Assembly: GCF_044542075.1 (NCBI RefSeq)
Contig: NZ_JBITTU010000003.1
Location: forward strand, 310,001 to 374,000
DNA from: Leeuwenhoekiella sp044542075
Lineage (GTDB): Bacteria > Bacteroidota > Bacteroidia > Flavobacteriales > Flavobacteriaceae
Direction: 5' to 3'
DNA: 64,000 nt
The notes beneath the pieces were generated by a model. It saw only the letters and a list, made by a program, of their open reading frames with translations, searched no databases and was not told the origin of the DNA. A program made the position numbers and the translations under genes. Numbering within the stretch: the first letter of the stretch is position 1; the number at the start of each line of letters is the position of its first letter. Positions 51,420 to 59,896 of this stretch are shown piece by piece.

Positions 51420-52826
51420 TTAATCTTCTTCTAAGCCTTCAACGACTTCATCATCGTGAAGCATTTTTCGGGTTTCTTGCTTTACAAGATCTAGCTTTTC
51501 GTGCAATGTCATGTTGGTAGAAAACTTTCCATCGTGAATGAGATTTAAAATGGCTTTATCCTGTACACGGCCACGGCGCATAGCTTCAGAATATCGTAAG
51601 TCTTCCCTAAAAGTAACCAACGAATATTTAGAGAAATATTCTTTAGGAAATTCGTTTTCAAAAGCGATTTCCAGTTTGCGCTTCTCTTGAAAAATAGGTC
51701 TGGCGGTATGAGCTTTCATCTCGTGAAAGTTATCTACAGCAAGATCTGCAATCGCATCTGTATCTTCTTTGCGCTCTTCTTGATAGGCTTTAAATACAGC
51801 TTTCCAGTCGCCTTGGTATAGATCTAGATACTTGTCAAGTACATGAATATCTTCAAATGCAGAGTTCATACCCTGACCGTAAAAAGGGACGATGCCATGC
51901 GCTGCATCACCTAGTAGCAAAACTTTACCATATGCATGCCAGGGCGAACATTTTATAGTACCTAAAGGAGAAGTAGGATTTTGTTTAAACTCCTCTAAAA
52001 GGTTAGGCATTAAAGCAAGTGCATCTGGGAACTCTCTTTCAAAGTAATCTTTAATTGCAGCGGCTGTATTTAAACTTTCAAAACTGTCTTTGCCTTCTTC
52101 CCAGGATAAGAATAATGTTACCGTAAAACTCCCATCAAGATTGGGTAAAGCAATCATCATATCTTTACCTCTTGGCCAGATGTGTAAGGCATTTTTTTCG
52201 ACTAAAAAACCACCATCTGCTGCGGGAGGAAATGATAATTCTTTATAACCGTGGGTCAAAAAGTCCTGACCATAACTAAATAAGAATTTGCGATGATCGA
52301 GCATGCTTTTGCGCAAAGCAGAGCCTACACCGTCTGCTCCCATAACTACATCTGCAGTATATTGAGTTATGATGCGTGTTTTATAATCTTCAAAACTGGC
52401 ATTACCCGTTTCTAAATCTACTCCAGTACACTTTTGATTAAAGTGCATTGTGATATCTGGCATTTTATCACATTCGTCAAGAAGCATTATGTTAAGGTCT
52501 TCACGAGAAATAGAGTTTATATATTCGTGACTTCTTCCGCTATAGGGACTCATAAAAAGTTGCCCATCTGTACTGTGTATCATACGCCCATTCATAGGGA
52601 TACAAAGGGGTAAAACCTTTTCTTCAAGACCTGCAAGGCGCAAGCCTTTCATACCGCGGTCTGAAAAAGCCAGGTTTATAGAACGCCCAGAATCTACGAT
52701 CTCCTCGCGTAAATCTGGGCGCTTCTCCATGAGTGTGACTTTGTAACCACGTTGCGCCATGCGTAATGCAAGTAGTGAACCGCAAAGTCCTGCACCTATT
52801 ACTAATATATGTTCTTGATTTTTCAA
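51420..52826 (-). CDS. kmo: Kynurenine 3-monooxygenase
   Basis: The 468-aa FAD-dependent hydroxylase converts kynurenine to 3-hydroxykynurenine with NADPH and oxygen. The N-terminal G-A-G-L-C-G-S-L (about residues 9-16) binds FAD, M-G-A-D-G-V-G-S follows near 160, and G-D-A-A-H-G-I-V-P-F-Y-G-Q-G-M-N (about 302-317) closes the FAD site. The length and C-terminal helical region fit bacterial Kmo. It is preceded by kynU and followed at 5 bp by a methyltransferase, making a tryptophan-catabolic operon. Confidence 0.95.
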   Translation of the reverse strand: MKNQEHILVIGAGLCGSLLALRMAQRGYKVTLMEKRPDLREEIVDSGRSINLAFSDRGMKGLRLAGLEEKVLPLCIPMNGRMIHSTDGQLFMSPYSGRSHEYINSISREDLNIMLLDECDKMPDITMHFNQKCTGVDLETGNASFEDYKTRIITQYTADVVMGADGVGSALRKSMLDHRKFLFSYGQDFLTHGYKELSFPPAADGGFLVEKNALHIWPRGKDMMIALPNLDGSFTVTLFLSWEEGKDSFESLNTAAAIKDYFEREFPDALALMPNLLEEFKQNPTSPLGTIKCSPWHAYGKVLLLGDAAHGIVPFYGQGMNSAFEDIHVLDKYLDLYQGDWKAVFKAYQEERKEDTDAIADLAVDNFHEMKAHTARPIFQEKRKLEIAFENEFPKEYFSKYSLVTFREDLRYSEAMRRGRVQDKAILNLIHDGKFSTNMTLHEKLDLVKQETRKMLHDDEVVEGLEED

Positions 52827-52863
52827 AAGTGGCTTGTTAGTTGGCAGTTTTTAAAACAACCGT

Positions 52864-54132
52864 TTATTTTTTAGCTAAAAGTTCTTTTAATCGTTGGGTC
52901 ATTTCAAATACATCTTCAAAGCTATTATACAGTGGAGCAGGAGCTACACGTATAACGTCTGGCTCTCTCCAATCACAAATAATACCTGCCTGCATAAAAC
53001 CATCGTGTAAGCTTTTATCTGCGTTTTTAACCTGAATAGATAACTGGCAGCCACGCTCGTCTGGGTTTGAAGGTGTTAAAATAGCTAAACGATCATCTTT
53101 TAAATCTTTGATAAGAAATTCTAAATAGCCGGTTATTTTTCTTGATTTTGCACGTATGTTTTGAAATCCTGCTTCTGCAAATATTTCTAATGAAGCCCGT
53201 ATGGGTGCCATAGAAAGTATCGGCGGATTGCTCAATTGCCAACCTTCGGCACCCTCAATAGGATCAAAATTTACTCGCATATTAAAACGGCTATCCATTT
53301 TATGTCCCCACCAGCCGGTAAAGCGAGGGATTTCTTTATCATTTGCGTGACGCTCGTGAACAAAACAGCCACCTATTGCTCCCGGGCCGCTGTTTAAATA
53401 TTTATAAGTACACCAGACAGCAAAGTCAGGACCGTTTTCATGTAGGTCTGCATCTATGTTACCCACACCGTGAGCCAAATCAAAACCTACTTTGCATCCG
53501 TATTTATGGCCTAGTTGTGTAATTTTTTTAATCGGGTATTTTTGTCCTGTATAGTAATTAGAATTACCTATCATCACCAGTGCAATATCTTTCCCATGTT
53601 CTGCCATTAAAGCTTCAAGGTCTTCAAAACGGCACAAATGTTCTCCTGGTCTTGGTTTCCATAAAATTAGAGAACTCTCGGGGTCAAAACCTTTCTCTTT
53701 AATTTGTGATTTAACGGCATAACTATCTGAAGGAAATGCATCACTCTCAATCAAAATTTTATGACGTGTAGCAGTAGGCCTGTAAAAAGATACCATCATC
53801 AAATGTAAATTTGTTGAAAGCGTATTCATTATGACTACCTCGCTAGGCTTTGCGCCTACGATATCTGCCATAGGTTTGGTAAGAATCTCGTGATATTCCG
53901 TCCATGGCACTTTTGCTTTAAAATGACCTTCTACAGCTATTTCTGCCCAATTATTTAGCTCTTCTGCGACATAATCGCGTGCTTTTTTAGGCTGAAGTCC
54001 TAACGAGTTTCCACAGAGGTAAATGAGGTTTTTACCATGTTCATCTTTTGGAAGGTTAAATTTCTCACGGAAGTGCGCTAGTGGATCTTCTGAATCAGCC
54101 TGTTTTGCATAGGCTAACGAGTTTTGAAACAT
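52864..54132 (-). CDS. kynU: Kynureninase
   Basis: The 422-aa PLP enzyme hydrolyses kynurenine or 3-hydroxykynurenine to (3-hydroxy)anthranilate and alanine. Motifs are Y-L-C-G-N-S-L-G-L-Q (about residues 33-42), N-T-L-S-T-N-L-H near 100, D-L-A-H-G-V-G (about 217-223) and the Schiff-base lysine in C-T-Y-K-Y-L-N-S-G-P-G (about 237-247). I start at ATG 54132 (M-F-Q-N-S-L-A-Y-A-K), as homologues begin near that residue; ATG 54153 or 54171 would add 7 or 13 residues. It is divergent from an MFS transporter. Confidence 0.95.
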   Translation of the reverse strand: MFQNSLAYAKQADSEDPLAHFREKFNLPKDEHGKNLIYLCGNSLGLQPKKARDYVAEELNNWAEIAVEGHFKAKVPWTEYHEILTKPMADIVGAKPSEVVIMNTLSTNLHLMMVSFYRPTATRHKILIESDAFPSDSYAVKSQIKEKGFDPESSLILWKPRPGEHLCRFEDLEALMAEHGKDIALVMIGNSNYYTGQKYPIKKITQLGHKYGCKVGFDLAHGVGNIDADLHENGPDFAVWCTYKYLNSGPGAIGGCFVHERHANDKEIPRFTGWWGHKMDSRFNMRVNFDPIEGAEGWQLSNPPILSMAPIRASLEIFAEAGFQNIRAKSRKITGYLEFLIKDLKDDRLAILTPSNPDERGCQLSIQVKNADKSLHDGFMQAGIICDWREPDVIRVAPAPLYNSFEDVFEMTQRLKELLAKK

Positions 54133-54236
54133 ATTTTTTTCTTTCTCTAACATAGGTTGTAAAAATAGCAATTAAAATACTTTTAGGCGCTGCTTAGATT
54201 TTTGGTATTTTGTGGGCTTGTAAATAAAACTATGCT

Positions 54237-55394
54237 ATGAAAGCACTTCGCCTTGTTTTTAGTACTAAAAGATACTTTACTCCGGTTTTTCTATTTGCAA
54301 CTTTGAATATAATTTTTGGCACCTGGGCAATTTATATTCCTGAAATTACTGCAAAGCTTCAAATTAGTGAGGGTAAATTAGGGTTTGCCGTTTTCTTTAT
54401 GGCGTTAGGTACACTGGCCACGATTCCTTTTGTACCTAGAATCATTAAATTTCTTGAACTAGGAAAAGCAATTATCGTAGCTGTAAGTGGTTTTTGTATC
54501 GTTTTTATAGGTCCGTTTTTAGCACCCACGTATGTACTTCTGTGTGTTTCCCTTTTTGCAGTCGGTATTTTTTCTGGATTGATGGACGTGGCTATAAATA
54601 CCCTAGTTACCGAAATCGAAAAAAGAGATAACGTACATTTTATGTCGGTTTCTCATGGCTTTTTTAGTTTAGGCGGAATGTTAGGTGCCGGTATAGGCAC
54701 GTTGCTCATACCTTATATAAAATTACCATGGTATCATATGGCCGGAGTGATCGTGCTAATGCTAATCATAAATTTTATAATGTGTAAAAATTATATGCAC
54801 TTAAAAGCAGTAAAAGAGGAAGATGAGACACGTTTTAAGCTGAAAAATTTGAGACCATTAGTAGGTCTTGCGCTTATAGGCTTTTTAGTGATGGCAGCAG
54901 AGGGAGCAATTGTAGATTGGAGTGCACTATATCTCGAAAATGTAACTTTTGCGGCAATAACCTTAGTAGGCATGGGTTACACTATGTTTAACGGAATGAT
55001 GGCATTGGGGCGATTTTTTGGAGATAGTATAAGCGCAAAATTTGGGTCCAGGCTTATTATGATAGCAGGATGTTTTACGGCAACCTTGGGTTTTAGTTTA
55101 GTGTTAAGCGCAACTACTTCGACGGCTTTATTGGGCTTTGGTTTTGTAGGTTTAGGACTTTCTTTAGTGGTGCCAGAATTGTTTAGATATAGTGGTAATT
55201 TAAAAGGCATAAATGCAGCAGAAGGAATTAGTTTTATTGCCGGTACCGGCTTTGTAGGTTTATTACTGGGTCCTGTATTTCTTGGCTTTCTGGCGGAAAC
55301 ATTTAACCTTAAAGGAAGCTTTATAGCTTTATTACTATTTACATTTCTTGCCGGGGTTGTAGCAATTACTTTAAAAAGGAATAAAAAAGCTTAA
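54237..55394 (+). CDS. MFS transporter
   Basis: The 385-aa protein has about 12 hydrophobic segments and belongs to the major facilitator superfamily. An N-terminal F-A-T-L-N-I-I-F-G-T-W-A (about residues 19-30) and internal G-R-F-F-G-D-S (about 257-263) fit sugar or drug transporters of the FucP/YbjJ-like type. The substrate is not known. It is divergent from kynU with about 100 bp between starts. Export or uptake of a kynurenine-related compound is possible, but only from position. Confidence 0.88.
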   Translation: MKALRLVFSTKRYFTPVFLFATLNIIFGTWAIYIPEITAKLQISEGKLGFAVFFMALGTLATIPFVPRIIKFLELGKAIIVAVSGFCIVFIGPFLAPTYVLLCVSLFAVGIFSGLMDVAINTLVTEIEKRDNVHFMSVSHGFFSLGGMLGAGIGTLLIPYIKLPWYHMAGVIVLMLIINFIMCKNYMHLKAVKEEDETRFKLKNLRPLVGLALIGFLVMAAEGAIVDWSALYLENVTFAAITLVGMGYTMFNGMMALGRFFGDSISAKFGSRLIMIAGCFTATLGFSLVLSATTSTALLGFGFVGLGLSLVVPELFRYSGNLKGINAAEGISFIAGTGFVGLLLGPVFLGFLAETFNLKGSFIALLLFTFLAGVVAITLKRNKKA

Positions 55395-55439
55395 TTATCC
55401 TAATTCAAACAGCTTAATATAGACTGAAGAAAATCAGAC

Positions 55440-55552
55440 TTTTTTTAGCGTGAAGGATAGTAGAAGATAGCCCACAGCTGCAGTTGCGCCTTAAGCGAGA
55501 CTGTGGCGAGGACTAGGAGCGTATAGCCCGACCCGTAGGGGCACGCCCAAAT
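55440..55552. repeat. Intergenic repeat-like element after the MFS gene
   Basis: This 113-bp stretch has CCACAG...CTGTGG inverted arms and ends with AGCGTATAGCCCGACC followed by GGGGCACGCCC. It is GC-rich relative to its surroundings and lacks a gene. The layout (CTGTGG followed by an AGCGtATAGC motif) echoes 21388-21480. Confidence 0.5.
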
Positions 55553-55594
55553 TTTAATAAAAGTATTTGTGGTTACTAAGTTACCGTGTAAAAT

Positions 55595-55632
55595 AAAAAA
55601 GCCACCTGATGTGCAGATGGCTTTAAACTTTT
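55595..55632. terminator. Bidirectional terminator between the MFS gene and the lipoprotein gene
   Basis: Arms AAAGCCACCTG and CAGATGGCTTT form a hairpin with one mismatch and poly-A/T flanks. It serves the convergent genes around it. Confidence 0.82.
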
Positions 55633-55646
55633 TAAATATAAGTAGC

Positions 55647-56360
55647 TTACTCTTCGGTTTTTACAGCGATGTCTGTAAAATACAAATGCACAGCATCTTC
55701 AGGAGCCTTGTGATCTGATGCGATTTTTATACCATTATAATCCTTATAATCATCCCAGGTTGTAACCATAGAAAATTCTGAAACGTTGCCTCTACGGTAA
55801 ATCCACTCACGTACCATAAACGTATCATCGTAGAAAAAATCATAGGCATCTCCAGGCGTATAGCCGCCCTCATTACCATACGTAATAGTGATTTTTTTCA
55901 TTAGTTGCTTGCTCATAGGGGCAGTGGCAGTATCCTGTACCGTAAGGTTTGTCCCTTCATTATCCCACACAAGGTGCATAGGAGCCATTAACCAATATGC
56001 ATCGTTTATAAAGCCTTTGTCTGCATTCATAGCAAGGCTATCTACACTTTTACGATTGTAATTAATAGTGTCTTCGGGGCTCATCATGGTAACATCGTCT
56101 GTCTTTGGATTCCATTTCCAGGCGCGTGCAAAATGACTATCACCGCGATCAACGTTAAAAGTAAATTGTAATTCTGAAACCTTATCCCAATTTTCTAAAC
56201 CGCTAGCCTCAGCAATTTTATAAGCAACCTCTTGCTCTGGAGTACGTTCTTCTTGAATAGCTTGTGTTTCAGTAGGGTTTTCTGAAATTTCAGTTTTTGT
56301 TTCTGTTTTACAAGAAACTAATGCAGCAACTGCTGCAAGAGTAAGTAATATTTTTTTCAT
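55647..56360 (-). CDS. Lipoprotein of unknown function (237 aa)
   Basis: The lipobox is A-L-V-S-C (Cys17), followed by a Glu/Thr-rich linker to about residue 42. The mature domain is beta-rich and Trp-rich: A-R-A-W-K-W-N-P (about 79-86), A-Y-W-L-M-A-P (about 119-125), W-D-N-E-G, and F-F-Y-D-D-T-F-M-V-R-E-W-I-Y-R-R (about 175-190). A similar exported Bacteroidota family is listed, as I recall, under DUF6503, but I am not sure of that. It has a LolA-like flavour only by beta content. It is monocistronic. Confidence 0.75.
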   Translation of the reverse strand: MKKILLTLAAVAALVSCKTETKTEISENPTETQAIQEERTPEQEVAYKIAEASGLENWDKVSELQFTFNVDRGDSHFARAWKWNPKTDDVTMMSPEDTINYNRKSVDSLAMNADKGFINDAYWLMAPMHLVWDNEGTNLTVQDTATAPMSKQLMKKITITYGNEGGYTPGDAYDFFYDDTFMVREWIYRRGNVSEFSMVTTWDDYKDYNGIKIASDHKAPEDAVHLYFTDIAVKTEE

Positions 56361-56523
56361 AGTAACTTAGTTTAAGTTGCAAAAATACAAACGTTTCCGT
56401 TAGGTTTTACGTAGTGATTCTTTATTTAGAGCAGTAATCAAATGTGTGCTAATACCACCCTAAGCGGTAAGTTTTTGGCATTTTTCCGACTATATAGCAG
56501 TAATTAGAAATACTCTTAAACCC

Positions 56524-56531
56524 TAAATTTG
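56524..56531 (+). promoter_or_regulatory. pirin-gene -7 box (TAAATTTG)
   Basis: A perfect TAnnTTTG box lies 24 bases before ATG 56556. This supports that start over the in-frame TTG-like codon at 56529, which is within the box. Confidence 0.6.
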
Positions 56532-56555
56532 AGCGTAAATCTTAATCTTAAAAAG

Positions 56556-57272
56556 ATGAAAACGATACTTCACAAAGCAGATACTCGTGGTGATGCTAAT
56601 CACGGATGGTTACACAGCAAACACTCTTTTAGTTTTGCAAATTATTACAATCCTGAACGTATGAACTTTGGCGTTCTACGTGTTTTAAATGATGATCAGG
56701 TAAGCGGCGGAATGGGTTTTGGTACCCACCCGCATCAAAATATGGGAATCATTTCTATACCGCTTTCTGGTGATTTAGAACACAAAGACAGTATGGGAAA
56801 TACGACGGTGATTAAAGAAGGAGATATACAGGTGATGAGTGCAGGCACCGGCGTGCAGCATAGTGAGTATAACAAAAACAAAGACGAAACCGTAAAATTT
56901 TTACAGATTTGGGTGATCCCAAATCAGCAAAATGTTGAGCCGCGTTACGATCAAATAACACTTGATAAAGCAGATCGTAAAAACAAACTGCAGCAGGTTC
57001 TTTCGCCCAATAAAGATGATGCAGGAGTTTGGGTCTATCAGGATGCCTGGTTCAATATGGTTGATTTGGAAGCCGGGAAATCGGTTACATATGATTTTAA
57101 TAAAAAAGGCAATGGTCTTTATATTTTTGTATTGGAAGGAAGCATTACCGCAGGTGATCAAACATTAGAGCGCAGAGATGCTTTAGGTGTTCTGGAGACT
57201 ATTGCTGTAACGCTTACCGCTTCTGAAAATGCTTCGATATTGTTGATGGAGGTGCCTTTGCAATTGAGTTAG
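56556..57272 (+). CDS. Pirin-family bicupin protein
   Basis: The 238-aa protein has the pirin start R-G-D-A-N-H-G-W-L-H-S-K-H-S-F-S-F-A-N-Y-Y (key motif R-G...W-L-x-S-x-H-S-F, about residues 9-28). The metal-binding cupin motif is G-T-H-P-H-Q-N-M-G-I-I (about 57-67), with H-x-H and E in the E-G-D-I-Q-V-M-S-A-G-T-G-V-Q-H-S-E. YhhW-type pirins have quercetin 2,3-dioxygenase activity in vitro. It is a cytosolic, monocistronic gene. I do not see any partner. Confidence 0.93.
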   Translation: MKTILHKADTRGDANHGWLHSKHSFSFANYYNPERMNFGVLRVLNDDQVSGGMGFGTHPHQNMGIISIPLSGDLEHKDSMGNTTVIKEGDIQVMSAGTGVQHSEYNKNKDETVKFLQIWVIPNQQNVEPRYDQITLDKADRKNKLQQVLSPNKDDAGVWVYQDAWFNMVDLEAGKSVTYDFNKKGNGLYIFVLEGSITAGDQTLERRDALGVLETIAVTLTASENASILLMEVPLQLS

Positions 57273-57382
57273 ATTATCTAATTCTGAAAATTTGACAGTT
57301 TTTTTGAGTGAAAGCTTTTCGGTATTAATTGGTATTTTTTTTGTTTGGCATAGGCCAAAACTATTAATTAAACCTTATAATT

Positions 57383-57508
57383 ATGGAAACACCAATTGAG
57401 TTAGAGTTAGTAGGGAAAAAAGATGATATGTACGCTCTAAAGTATCCGGGGTTGCAGGTTCCCATCAATGTAAATTTTGAACTTTTAGAAAAGTTTAAAA
57501 AAAAGTAA
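57383..57508 (+). CDS. Small protein of unknown function (41 aa)
   Basis: The ORF starts M-E-T-P-I-E-L-E-L-V-G-K-K-D-D-M-Y and ends F-E-L-L-E-K-F-K-K-K. It has no signal or membrane segment. It is likely an isolated gene because a palindrome TTTGGC/GCCAAA (57344-57359) lies upstream and a terminator lies about 100 bp downstream. I recognise no family. The remaining 485 bp between pirin and the MFS gene show nothing else that I can support. Confidence 0.6.
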   Translation: METPIELELVGKKDDMYALKYPGLQVPINVNFELLEKFKKK

Positions 57509-57607
57509 AGATTACATCGTAAAGGATTCTTCTACATTTCACAAAAATCAGGCAGATCCTTGGATGGAAAACACATTATCCGACAGCATTAGGGTATAAA
57601 CGTAAGT

Positions 57608-57640
57608 AAAAAAGAGATGGTTTACCGTCTCTTTTTTATT
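57608..57640. terminator. Intrinsic terminator before the second MFS gene
   Basis: Arms AAGAGATGG and CCGTCTCTT with a G-T pair and a 4-base loop are flanked by A and T runs. It lies after the small 41-aa ORF. Confidence 0.8.
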
Positions 57641-57732
57641 TTAAAATAACTACAACGATACCTTAAGAAAAACGGTTCTAGTTTTACAATTTTAATAACA
57701 TCTCAAAGCCAATTTGTTGCAGAATCAAGCTT

Positions 57733-57740
57733 TAATTTTG
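57733..57740 (+). promoter_or_regulatory. MFS (Bcr/CflA) -7 box (TAATTTTG)
   Basis: A perfect TAnnTTTG box lies 17 bases before ATG 57758. An upstream TTTG sits about 16-17 bases away, so the pair is close to consensus. Confidence 0.6.
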
Positions 57741-57757
57741 CAAACGCAAAGCCTGTT

Positions 57758-58972
57758 ATGACAAAACGCTATACTACATCTTCCCGCAATTTAATTGTTC
57801 TCATACTGGGAACACTCATAGCTATAGGTCCTTTTTCTATAGACATGTACTTACCAGGTTTTGAAAACGTGGCATCAGACTTTAATGTAGACATCAGCAA
57901 AGTAGGGTACACCCTTACGAGTTATCTTATAGGTATCGCTTTAGGGCAGTTAGCATATGGGCCTTTAATGGATAGATTTGGGAGAAGAAGACCGCTTATA
58001 GGAGGACTTATTTTATTTATTATTTCTTCGTTAATATGTGCATTTAGCTGGGAACTCGAGATTCTTGTAATTGCGCGCTTTTTTATGGCATTAGGAGGTT
58101 GTGCGGGTATGGTAGCATCTAAAGCGATGGTGCGGGATTTGTTTGAAAAAAAGCAGGTGGCAGATGTGCTATCTACATTAATGTTAATTATGGGGGTAGC
58201 TCCTATAATTGCGCCAACTGTAGGAGGTCTTGTAATTGGGGCTTTTGACTGGGAAGCTGTGTTTTTTATATTAGCCGGTTTTGCGGTTTTGATGTTATTA
58301 TTAATTACCTACATACTTCCTGAAAGTGCAAAACCTAACAAAGGCACCAGTTTACGACCTAAAAAAATTCTTACAGAATACCTGTCTATATTGAAAAATA
58401 GAGAATTTTTCATTTTTGCAATGACCCGGGGATTTTCATTAGGGGCTTTATTGAGCTACGTAAGTAGCGCTCCATTTATCTTTATGACATTTTTCGGCTT
58501 ATCTGAGCAGCAATTTGGGTGGGTTTTTGGCAGCAATGCTTTAGGCTTAATATTAGGTAGTCAAATAAACAGGTTGGCACTTAAAAGGTTTTCACTTTTT
58601 AATATCGCCTTGAGTATAAGTATTGCGCTTACATTATTAACCTTTTCTGGTCTTGTAGTAAGTAGTATTGTGGGCGTTCATTTTTGGATTATCTATCCAT
58701 TTTTATTTATGATGCTTTTCTGTATAGGGTTTCAAAATCCTAATACCACGGCGCTTTCCTTAGACCCTTTTACAATACAAGCGGGTAGTGCATCTGCGCT
58801 GGTAGGAAGTATAGGGATGATTTTTGGGTCAATTGCAAGTATTGCGGTTTCACAACTGGTAACTGTAGGAGTAATGCCATTATTATATTTACTCTTTACC
58901 TGTGCTTTGTGTAGTATGTTACTTATCTTTTATTACAAACGGAAAATGCTTAAGAGCGCTGTGGAAGCATAA
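57758..58972 (+). CDS. Multidrug MFS transporter, Bcr/CflA family
   Basis: The 404-aa protein has 12 predicted transmembrane helices. It has the Bcr/CflA motif D-M-Y-L-P-G-F near residue 29, the loop motif G-P-L-M-D-R-F-G-R-R-R-P (about 67-78) and G-V-A-P-I-I-A-P-T-V-G-G (about 147-158), which are diagnostic of drug:H+ antiporters (DHA1) of that subfamily. It would export small hydrophobic drugs from the cytosol; specificity is unknown. It is monocistronic. Confidence 0.93.
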   Translation: MTKRYTTSSRNLIVLILGTLIAIGPFSIDMYLPGFENVASDFNVDISKVGYTLTSYLIGIALGQLAYGPLMDRFGRRRPLIGGLILFIISSLICAFSWELEILVIARFFMALGGCAGMVASKAMVRDLFEKKQVADVLSTLMLIMGVAPIIAPTVGGLVIGAFDWEAVFFILAGFAVLMLLLITYILPESAKPNKGTSLRPKKILTEYLSILKNREFFIFAMTRGFSLGALLSYVSSAPFIFMTFFGLSEQQFGWVFGSNALGLILGSQINRLALKRFSLFNIALSISIALTLLTFSGLVVSSIVGVHFWIIYPFLFMMLFCIGFQNPNTTALSLDPFTIQAGSASALVGSIGMIFGSIASIAVSQLVTVGVMPLLYLLFTCALCSMLLIFYYKRKMLKSAVEA

Positions 58973-59107
58973 CCACATTACTTCACATATTTAAGTATTT
59001 TATGTTGAGTTATAATTTTCTCGTAATTTGAGAGTTATACTTAATACTATACAAATTTTACGAATTAACTTCTAAGCTGCCTTTTTGCAAAAAAAAAACT
59101 GACTTAA

Positions 59108-59835
59108 ATGAATCTTCGAGTAATTACCTCAATAATTACATTGCTCCTCTTTTTTACTGTTAATGCACAGAAAACGTACGATTTAGGTTTGTATTTGGGT
59201 GGTACAAACTATGTAGGAGAGATAGGTAACAAAAGTTACCTGGCTCCTAATAGTGGTTTCTTTGGAGTGCTGGGAAAACTAAATTTTAATGAAAAAATTG
59301 CACTTCGCGGAAGCTTTATTTATATGAACCTACACGATAATGACCGTGACGCAAAAGATAATTTCCGCGGAAACGGCAGAGGTAAGAATCTGTATTATTC
59401 TTTTGATAATTCTAACTTAGAAGGAACCATTGCTCTAGAGTATACTCCATTTCAATTATTTTCAGATTCTGCATTGCCCATTTCTCCCTATGTTTATGCC
59501 GGCTTTTCCGTTTTGTATGGAGTGAATTATATTACCCGTTAAGTGTGGGGAATGAAGATGTAGTAGCCATAGATTATGGAAATAAGACAAAAACAGCAAT
59601 ACCGGTAGCTTTGGGATTAAAGACTTTTGTATCTCCTAAAATCCAGGTGGGTATTGAGTTTGCAATGCATTTAAGTTCTACAGATAATCTAGATGGTACA
59701 GAGCCAGAACCTCAGGAGCTTGAAGCTAATCGTATAAGTTACTTTCAGAAAAATGATATTTACAATTATTTGGGCTTCACCCTTACCTATCGCCTTGGCA
59801 AAGGAGGCGATAATTATTGCGATTGTAATTTATAA
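59108..59835 (+). pseudogene. DUF6089-like outer-membrane beta-barrel protein, frameshifted
   Basis: Two open stretches in different frames make one barrel gene. The first (59108-59542, signal peptide then Y-L-G-G-T-N-Y-V-G-E-I-G and ending A-G-F-S-V-L-Y-G) breaks at TAA 59540. The second frame, open back to at least 59530, gives Y-Y-P-L-S-V-G-N-E-D and continues to a proper end at 59835 with D-N-L-D-G-T-E-P-E-P. A one-base deletion near 59528-59533 joins them into one 240-aa DUF6089-like protein. The order matches that family. A base-call error is possible. Confidence 0.75.
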
Positions 59836-59884
59836 TTAAGTATTTTTTAAGCAATCCCGGCTTAATCTTACCACCCGGCAAGAG

Positions 59885-59892
59885 TATATTTG
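59885..59892 (+). promoter_or_regulatory. ABC transporter -7 box (TATATTTG) just before the start codon
   Basis: A perfect TAnnTTTG box ends only 4 bases before ATG 59897. Transcription would begin at or in the start codon, so a leaderless mRNA is plausible. Confidence 0.55.
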
Positions 59893-59896
59893 TGCT

